Source: an uncultured Collinsella sp. (GTDB taxonomy: Bacteria; Actinomycetota; Coriobacteriia; Coriobacteriales; Coriobacteriaceae). Taken from it: a DNA stretch of 10,497 nt. The stretch lies in contig UQAU01000046.1 of the NCBI GenBank assembly GCA_900539035.1, forward strand, positions 1 to 10,497. The letters run 5' to 3'. Shown here piece after piece: positions 6,121-10,497 of this stretch (position 1 is its first letter; each line of letters starts with the position of its first letter). The notes below the pieces were generated by a model, which was not told where the DNA came from, did not search any database, and saw nothing but the letters and a program-made list of their open reading frames with translations. Both the position numbers and the translations under genes were made by a program.

Positions 6121-6858
6121 ATGGCTAAGGCAAAGAACACCGATAAGCTCGTTGTACAGAATGCCGCCAAGACCCTTCTGGCCAACATCCGCTTTGCGAG
6201 CGTGGACGACCCCATTCGCACCATCACCGTTACGTCCTCGATTCCCAACGAGGGCAAGTCTACGGTTTCCATCAACCTTGCTCAGGCTATCGCCACCAGC
6301 GGCAAGTCCGTGCTCCTGGTCGAGGCCGATATGCGCCGCAGGTCTCTTTCCGATATGCTCGGCGTTCGTTCGCGCGGCGGACTCTATGCGGTCCTTTCCG
6401 AGCAGATCTCCATTGACCAGGCAATTGTCGAGACGGGTCAGAAGAACTTCTACTTCCTCGATGCCGAGCCGCATATTCCCAATCCTGCCGACATCATCGT
6501 CTCTCACCGCTTTGCCAAGCTGGTAAAGGCACTGTCTGCCAAGTTCCAGTACGTCATCTTCGACGCTCCTCCGGTAGGCACCTTCATCGATGCTGCCGAG
6601 ATTGCCAGCCTGACCGACGGCACGCTGTTCGTGGTGCGCGAGGACTTCACCAAGCGCGAGGAGGCGCTCAACGCTATCGGCCAGCTTAAGAAGTCCGAAA
6701 AGGTCAAGCTCATCGGTACCGTTATGAACTACTGCGAGACCGAGACCAGCGAGTACTACTACTCCTACTACACCAAGGACGGTAAGAAGGTGAAGAAGGG
6801 CTCCGACGATCAGGGGACTTCCAAAAAGGGCATCTTCACCAACCGAGCAAACGTTTAG
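6121..6858 (+). CDS. cpsD: BY-family tyrosine autokinase (CpsD/CapB type)
   Basis: This 245-residue cytoplasmic P-loop kinase autophosphorylates on a C-terminal tyrosine cluster and partners the preceding membrane activator. Motifs are Walker A IPNEGKST (41-48, K46), Walker A' VLLVEADMR (64-72, D70), Walker B VIFDAPPVG (145-153, D148), and the cluster YYYSYY (212-217) followed by a lysine-rich tail. Two points depart from the usual pattern: the first Asp of Walker A' (D-x-D) is Glu68, and the N-terminal E-x2-R-x2-R oligomerisation motif reads N14-x2-K17-x2-L20. The second could weaken ring assembly; this is inference from known CapB biology. The start at 6121 has GAAAGGTGG (6103-6111) upstream. 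MinD/ParA ATPases share the fold, but the tyrosine cluster and neighbours decide for BY kinase. Confidence 0.9.
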   Translation: MAKAKNTDKLVVQNAAKTLLANIRFASVDDPIRTITVTSSIPNEGKSTVSINLAQAIATSGKSVLLVEADMRRRSLSDMLGVRSRGGLYAVLSEQISIDQAIVETGQKNFYFLDAEPHIPNPADIIVSHRFAKLVKALSAKFQYVIFDAPPVGTFIDAAEIASLTDGTLFVVREDFTKREEALNAIGQLKKSEKVKLIGTVMNYCETETSEYYYSYYTKDGKKVKKGSDDQGTSKKGIFTNRANV

Positions 6859-6875
6859 TTGATTAAGGCTGACCT

Positions 6876-7526
6876 ATGCGTGACATTCATTGCCATATCT
6901 TGCCGGGTGTAGACGACGGCGCCGCCGATCTCGATGAGAGCTTGGCGATGCTCGAGGCTGCCAAGCGGGCCGGTGTAACCAGAATTGTTTGCACTCCTCA
7001 CTGCCGTGATCCCTATTTTGATTACGACAAGATGTGGGATGCCTTTGAACTGCTGCGGGATAACGCTGACGGTTTTCCGCTCCAGATGGGCTTCGAGGTC
7101 AACCATCGAAAGCTCGTTGAGCTTGGTATCGATGCCGCGGAGCACTTGCATTTCGATGGGACCAACGAGTTTCTGCTCGAGCTTTCGACGCATGCCGATG
7201 CGTATGCGTTTAGAGAGTACGAGAACACGATTTACGATTTGCAGTGCCGTGGCTACCAGGTGATCATCGCTCATCCTGAGCGCTATCGTGCGGTTCAAAA
7301 GGATGTAAGCGTGGCGGAGCGCCTGGTCGATATGGGCTGCAAGCTGCAGGCTTCGGCGGACTTTATTGCCGGCGGTCGCTTTGGTCGCGAGAAAAAGCCG
7401 GCACAGCGCCTGTTCGATCAGAACCTGTACAGCTTCATCGCGAGCGATGCCCATAACGTGGGTCATTACGACTGCCTGGCGAAGGCTCGCGCGAAGTTTA
7501 GCGTGCGTGGAGCTCATTTTCGCTAA
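6876..7526 (+). CDS. cpsB: PHP-family tyrosine-protein phosphatase (CpsB/YwqE type)
   Basis: This 216-residue metal-dependent phosphatase would dephosphorylate the tyrosine kinase encoded upstream, resetting the polysaccharide control switch. The PHP motifs are all present: H5-x-H7 with the ILPGVDDGA segment (8-17), TPH with H42, E74 (MGFEVN), H133 (IIAHPERY) and SDAH with D191 and H193, the set expected to hold the divalent metals. The ATG at 6876 has AAGG at 6865-6868, a weaker ribosome-binding site than its neighbours, 17 nt after the kinase stop. The protein ends about 23 residues after the SDAH motif, whereas CpsB/YwqE proteins usually run some 25-30 residues further; the catalytic core is complete, so activity is expected. 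A -10-like TAAAAT overlaps its stop codon. Confidence 0.88.
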   Translation: MRDIHCHILPGVDDGAADLDESLAMLEAAKRAGVTRIVCTPHCRDPYFDYDKMWDAFELLRDNADGFPLQMGFEVNHRKLVELGIDAAEHLHFDGTNEFLLELSTHADAYAFREYENTIYDLQCRGYQVIIAHPERYRAVQKDVSVAERLVDMGCKLQASADFIAGGRFGREKKPAQRLFDQNLYSFIASDAHNVGHYDCLAKARAKFSVRGAHFR

Positions 7527-7565
7527 AATCAGTCCCTAACGTTCGCATTGAATGAAAGGGCAGCC

Positions 7566-8066
7566 ATGGATATCCAACTTAAGACGGGATTCTTTGATGA
7601 CGCGGCGTTGGTGCGCCGCGTCGTTTTTATGGACGAGCAGGGCTACGAGAATGAGTTCGACGCTATCGACGAGGATCCGAACTGCATTCATGTGACGCTC
7701 TATGTAGACGGCGAGCTTGCCGGTTGCTCGCGCGCGTTTCCCGAAGAGCTTGAGCGCGTGGCTGACGCAGAGGCCCCAGTGTTGCCGGCATGCGACATGG
7801 ACGAAGGCGTTGCGGCGGGGGAGACCTACATTATGGGGCGCGTCGCTGTGCTGCCGGCTATGCGTCGTCGCGGACTGGCAAGTGCGATCGTCGAGGCCAG
7901 TTCTGCGTGTGCACGCGATGCAGGCGCTAAGCTTATTAAGCTGCATGCGCAGGAATACGTGCTGCCGCTCTATGCAAAGGCGGGCTACACGCAAATTGCC
8001 CCGGTAGACTACGAAGACGAGGGCCAACCCCATGTCTGGATGGCCAAGCGCGTAGATGGCAGATAG
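7566..8066 (+). CDS. GNAT-family N-acetyltransferase
   Basis: This 166-residue protein belongs to the GCN5-related acetyltransferases, which transfer acetyl from acetyl-CoA to an amine. The CoA-binding motif A is clear: GRVAVLPAMRRRGLASAIVE (91-110), with the R-x-x-G-x-A loop at 100-105, followed by the C-terminal LYAKAGY segment (135-141). The N-terminal segment VFMDEQGYENEFDAIDED (20-37) resembles the EQG...E.D.D motif of YjcF/ElaA-like members. The substrate cannot be told from sequence. The ATG at 7566 is chosen because GAAAGGG (7554-7560) fits as ribosome-binding site; an in-frame TTG at 7548 lacks one. It follows the phosphatase gene by 39 nt, either as the last gene of that operon or from its own promoter (TAAAAT at 7524-7529). 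No terminator is seen between them. Confidence 0.82.
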   Translation: MDIQLKTGFFDDAALVRRVVFMDEQGYENEFDAIDEDPNCIHVTLYVDGELAGCSRAFPEELERVADAEAPVLPACDMDEGVAAGETYIMGRVAVLPAMRRRGLASAIVEASSACARDAGAKLIKLHAQEYVLPLYAKAGYTQIAPVDYEDEGQPHVWMAKRVDGR

Positions 8067-8104
8067 GGACGTTCCTTTTCTGCCGGCAGCTGGGGACACT
8101 CCTT
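8065..8104. repeat. Degenerate direct repeat flanking a 10-bp palindrome
   Basis: AGGGACGTTCCTT (8065-8077) and GGGGACACTCCTT (8092-8104) match at 10 of 13 positions, 27 bp apart start to start. Between them is the perfect palindrome CTGCCGGCAG (8080-8089). The first copy begins at the GNAT stop codon. The look is that of a short interspersed intergenic repeat rather than a transposon end; copy number elsewhere in the genome cannot be judged here. Confidence 0.5.
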
Positions 8105-8109
8105 GGCAA

Positions 8110-8139
8110 TTGACGCATTGGAGCGCTCGGACATACAGT
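8110..8139 (+). promoter_or_regulatory. htpG: Candidate promoter for htpG
   Basis: TTGACG (8110-8115, five of six bases of the -35 consensus) and TACAGT (8134-8139, four of six) are separated by 18 bp. Transcription would begin near 8146 and give a leader of about 120 nt. A second -10-like sequence, TTATAAAAT around 8176-8184, lacks a clear -35 and could be another start. No CIRCE or HAIR heat-shock operator is visible in this region. Confidence 0.45.
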
Positions 8140-8150
8140 TTTTCGATTCC

Positions 8151-8168
8151 GTGTGTATATATGCGCGC
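8151..8168. repeat. Alternating purine-pyrimidine tract (GT)3(AT)3(GC)3
   Basis: Eighteen bases alternate strictly purine-pyrimidine in three blocks of three dinucleotides: GTGTGT, ATATAT, GCGCGC. Such tracts can adopt Z-DNA or bend and melt easily under supercoiling. It lies between the two candidate -10 boxes upstream of htpG. Whether it is functional is unknown. Confidence 0.6.
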
Positions 8169-8213
8169 TATTGGGTTATAAAATCTAAGTCTGAACATAG
8201 CAGGTCTGCGATG

Positions 8214-8238
8214 CGGCTCGGGCGACCGGGCCGTTTTT
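8214..8238 (+). terminator. Intrinsic terminator just upstream of htpG
   Basis: An 8-bp stem pairs 8214-8221 with 8226-8233, with one T-G wobble, closed by a GCGA loop (8222-8225) of the stable GNRA class, and followed at once by five Ts (8234-8238). It sits 30 bp before the htpG ATG and 148 bp after the GNAT stop. Every promoter-like sequence I see lies upstream of it, so it could either end the GNAT transcript or act as an attenuator in the htpG leader. Confidence 0.75.
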
Positions 8239-8268
8239 GCGGACGGGGGTAGCGCGAAAGGACTGCAC

Positions 8269-10293
8269 ATGCGTCAATTTAAGACCGAGAGCAAAAAACT
8301 GCTCGACCTCATGATCAACTCCATCTACACCAATAAGGAAATCTTCCTGCGCGAGCTTATCTCTAACGCGAGCGACGCCGTCGACAAGCTCAACTTTAAG
8401 AGCCTGCAGGATCCGAGCGTCAAGATCGACCAGGGCGACCTGGCCATTCGCGTCTCCTTTGATAAGGACGCCCGCACCATTACCATCTCGGATAACGGCA
8501 TTGGCATGACCGCCGAGGAGCTCGAGCGCAATCTGGGCACTATCGCCCATTCCGGATCCGAGGAGTTTAAGACCGAGAACGCCGAGCAGCAGGGCTCCGA
8601 TGTCGACATCATCGGTCAGTTTGGCGTGGGCTTCTACTCGGCCTTTATGGTCGCCAGCCATGTGAAGGTCGTCAGCCGCGCCTATGGCGAGGATGTTGCC
8701 CATGTGTGGGAATCCGACGGTCTTGAGGGCTACACCATCGAGGACGGCGAGCGCGCCGAGCACGGTACCGATGTCATCCTGACGCTGCGCGAGAACGAGA
8801 AGCTCGATGCCGACGGCGAAGCCGAGACCTACGATCGCTTCCTGACCGAGTGGGGCCTCAAGAGCCTGATTCAGCAGTACAGCAACTATGTGCGCTACCC
8901 GATCCAGATGATGGTGTCCAAGAGCCGCCAGAAACCCAAGCCCGAGGATGCCGGCGACGATTACAAGCCCGAGTACGAGGACTACCAGGAGCTCGAAACC
9001 GTCAACTCCATGACACCGATCTGGAAGAAGCGCAGCTCCGATGTCGAGCAGAAGGATTACAACGAGTTCTACAAGTCCACGTTCCACGACTTTGACGATC
9101 CGGCACGCACTATCAGCTTCCATGCCGAGGGTACGCTCGAGTACGACGCCCTGCTGTTTGTGCCGGGCCGCGCCCCGTTCGATCTGTACAGCAAGGACTA
9201 CGAGAAGGGTCTGGCGCTCTACAGCTCCAACGTCCTGATCATGGAGAAGTGCGACGACCTGCTGCCCGACTACTACAACTTTGTCCGCGGCGTCGTGGAT
9301 TCCGCCGACGTGTCGCTCAACATCTCGCGCGAGACGCTGCAGCAGAACCGTCAGCTCAAGGCCATCGCCAAGCGTGTGGAAAAGAAGATTACCGCCGATC
9401 TTGAGGATATGCGTGACAACGACCGCGAGGCCTACGAGAAGTTCTTTGAGAACTTTGGCCGCGGCCTTAAGTACGGCATCTACTCGAGCTATGGCATGAA
9501 GGCCGATGAGCTCGCCGACCTGTTGCTGTTCTGGTCTGCCAAGGAACAGAAGATGATTACGCTGGCCGAGTATGCCAAGGGCATGCCCGAGGATCAGAAG
9601 GCCATCTACTACGCTGCCGGTGACTCGCGTGAGCGCTTGGCCAAGATGCCCGTGGTAAAGGGCGTGCTCGACCGCGGCTATGACGTGCTGCTACTGACGC
9701 AGGATGTGGATGAGTTCACCTTCCAGGCCATGCGTGAGTACGTTGCCGCCGATATGCCCAAGATTTACGAGGACGACGCTGCCCGCGAGGCTGCCGAGAA
9801 GGCTGTGGCCGACGGTGCCGAGCCCGAGGTCGAGGATCGTCATCTGGAGCTCAAGAACGTCGCGACCGGTGATCTTGACCTGGCGACCGAGGACGAAAAG
9901 AAGGAGGCCGAGGACGCCACCAAGGAGAACGAGGACCTCTTTGGCGCCATGAAGGAGGCGCTCGGCGACAAGGTCGAGAAGGTCGCCGTCTCTGCGCGCC
10001 TGACCGATGCTCCCGCGTGCATCACCACCGAGGGTCCGCTTTCGCTCGAGATGGAGAAGGTGCTCCAGAAGGGTCCCGAGGGAGCGCCCGATGGTATGCC
10101 CAAGAGCCAGCGCGTGCTCGAGCTCAACGCCAAGCACCCGGTCTTTGCCAAGCTTGTCGCTGCCCAGAAGGCAGGCGACGCCAACAAGATCAAGCAGTAC
10201 TCCGGTCTGCTCTATGACCAGGCCCTGCTGGTCGAGGGCATCCTCCCCGAGGACCCCGTGGCCTTCGCAGCAGCTGTCTGCAACTTGATGTAG
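8269..10293 (+). CDS. htpG: Molecular chaperone HtpG (bacterial Hsp90)
   Basis: HtpG is the cytosolic Hsp90 dimer that uses ATP binding and hydrolysis to remodel client proteins, usually with DnaK. The 674-residue product starts at ATG 8269 after GAAAGGA (8256-8262). The GHKL ATPase domain shows E29 and N33 (LRELISNASDA), D75 in SDNGIGM (74-80), the HSGS lid region near 94-97 and GQFGVGFYSAF (116-126). The middle domain carries W251-K and the catalytic-arginine loop SRETLQQNR (353-361, R354). The C-terminal dimerisation domain ends near residue 674. It is about 50 residues longer than E. coli HtpG (624); the extra length appears to be partly a charged segment near 222-245 and partly an acidic, Glu/Asp/Ala/Lys-rich stretch around 500-565. 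The gene seems monocistronic. Codon use is strongly biased, as expected of a highly expressed chaperone. Confidence 0.97.
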   Translation: MRQFKTESKKLLDLMINSIYTNKEIFLRELISNASDAVDKLNFKSLQDPSVKIDQGDLAIRVSFDKDARTITISDNGIGMTAEELERNLGTIAHSGSEEFKTENAEQQGSDVDIIGQFGVGFYSAFMVASHVKVVSRAYGEDVAHVWESDGLEGYTIEDGERAEHGTDVILTLRENEKLDADGEAETYDRFLTEWGLKSLIQQYSNYVRYPIQMMVSKSRQKPKPEDAGDDYKPEYEDYQELETVNSMTPIWKKRSSDVEQKDYNEFYKSTFHDFDDPARTISFHAEGTLEYDALLFVPGRAPFDLYSKDYEKGLALYSSNVLIMEKCDDLLPDYYNFVRGVVDSADVSLNISRETLQQNRQLKAIAKRVEKKITADLEDMRDNDREAYEKFFENFGRGLKYGIYSSYGMKADELADLLLFWSAKEQKMITLAEYAKGMPEDQKAIYYAAGDSRERLAKMPVVKGVLDRGYDVLLLTQDVDEFTFQAMREYVAADMPKIYEDDAAREAAEKAVADGAEPEVEDRHLELKNVATGDLDLATEDEKKEAEDATKENEDLFGAMKEALGDKVEKVAVSARLTDAPACITTEGPLSLEMEKVLQKGPEGAPDGMPKSQRVLELNAKHPVFAKLVAAQKAGDANKIKQYSGLLYDQALLVEGILPEDPVAFAAAVCNLM

Positions 10294-10300
10294 TTAGGTA

Positions 10301-10327
10301 GTTACGCGGTTCTACGAACCGCGTAAC
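10301..10327 (+). terminator. Strong hairpin after htpG, no T tract
   Basis: A perfect 12-bp stem (GTTACGCGGTTC with GAACCGCGTAAC) and a three-base loop TAC lie 7 nt after the htpG stop. No run of Ts follows, so it is not a standard intrinsic terminator, although it could protect the mRNA 3' end. It is the first of two related units. Confidence 0.7.
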
Positions 10328-10345
10328 GGCTCGACGCTGCCCTCA

Positions 10346-10390
10346 GTTCCGCCGTTCTAACGAACGGCGGACCAGTCGACGCTGCGCGGG
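10346..10390 (+). repeat. Second 45-nt hairpin unit and adjoining GC palindrome
   Basis: This unit repeats the layout of 10301-10345: a 10-bp perfect stem (10348-10357 with 10362-10371), loop TAAC, then the 10-mer TCGACGCTGC (10376-10385), which also occurs at 10331-10340 after the first hairpin. Stem positions that differ between the units change on both sides, so pairing is kept. The 12-bp palindrome CGCGGGCCCGCG (10385-10396) overlaps its end. No T tract follows. Confidence 0.65.
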
Positions 10391-10396
10391 CCCGCG

Positions 10397-10497
10397 AGCC
10401 GCCACAAATTATTTAAAAAAAGGCGCCAATGAAGAAAGGGGTTGAGCGGCCCGGTTTTATAGGGATTTTTTTGGCAGGGGCCCCCCGCCCGGGGGTG
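10397..10497. other. Non-coding, homopolymer-rich window end
   Basis: No gene is seen. The stretch holds A7 (10414-10420), T7 (10466-10472) and, in the last 25 bases, runs of C6, C3 and G5 in an almost pure G/C string. The change from ordinary sequence to homopolymer runs suggests a low-quality contig end rather than biology. Confidence 0.5.

Noticed and set aside
7548..7565. TTG start of the GNAT gene six codons upstream
   Set aside because: GAAAGGG lies between it and ATG 7566 and fits the latter.
8105..8268. CIRCE or HAIR heat-shock operator before htpG
   Set aside because: Neither TTAGCACTC/GAGTGCTAA nor CTTGAGT/ACTCAAG inverted repeats are present.
8185..9123. Long open frame on the - strand, 312 codons
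   Set aside because: It lies opposite htpG and reads as Leu/Val/Gly/Asp-rich repetitive protein, typical of the reverse of a biased coding sequence; no ribosome-binding site was supported.
10301..10396. CRISPR array from the repeated hairpins after htpG
   Set aside because: Only two units, no spacers of constant length between identical repeats, and no cas genes.

Overview
The window is about 10.5 kb of GC-rich bacterial DNA with ten protein genes, all on the + strand. The codon use, the mix of Firmicutes-like families (VanR/VanS-type and PhoP/PhoR-type regulators, a split capsule tyrosine kinase) in a GC-rich background, and the Shine-Dalgarno-led starts suggest a Coriobacteriia member of the Actinomycetota, possibly a gut Collinsella. 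That placement is inference from composition and family recognition, not a database result. No tRNA, rRNA, CRISPR array or transposase was seen.

Region 1 (about 1-2066) holds a VanR-like response regulator and a VanS-like, four-helix histidine kinase. No vanHAX-type genes occur in the window. Region 2 (2067-5334) is a phosphate module: pstB, encoding the ATPase of the phosphate ABC transporter, then a PhoP-type regulator and a PhoR-type kinase with an extracytoplasmic sensor domain, closed by a clear intrinsic terminator. The other transporter genes (pstS, pstC, pstA) and phoU are absent from the window. An 11-bp-period direct repeat before pstB and a 14-bp perfect palindrome before phoP are candidate regulator sites.

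Region 3 (about 5335-7526) is a three-gene exopolysaccharide phospho-regulatory module: membrane co-polymerase/kinase activator (CpsC/CapA type), tyrosine autokinase (CpsD/CapB type) and PHP-family tyrosine phosphatase (CpsB type). No glycosyltransferase, flippase or polymerase gene follows; a small GNAT acetyltransferase comes next. Region 4 (8067-10293) is htpG, the bacterial Hsp90, behind a 200-bp upstream region that carries a degenerate direct repeat, a (GT)3(AT)3(GC)3 alternating tract, candidate promoters and, just before the gene, a textbook intrinsic terminator with a GCGA loop. That terminator may attenuate htpG.

Region 5 (10294-10497) holds two tandem 45-nt units, each a strong hairpin followed by the same 10-mer, with compensatory base changes between the two stems, then a GC palindrome. 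The last ~60-90 bases are homopolymer-rich and may be an unreliable contig end. The three systems (cell-envelope sensing, phosphate sensing, tyrosine-phosphorylation control of surface polysaccharide) together read as a core envelope and nutrient-response neighbourhood rather than a mobile or defence island.
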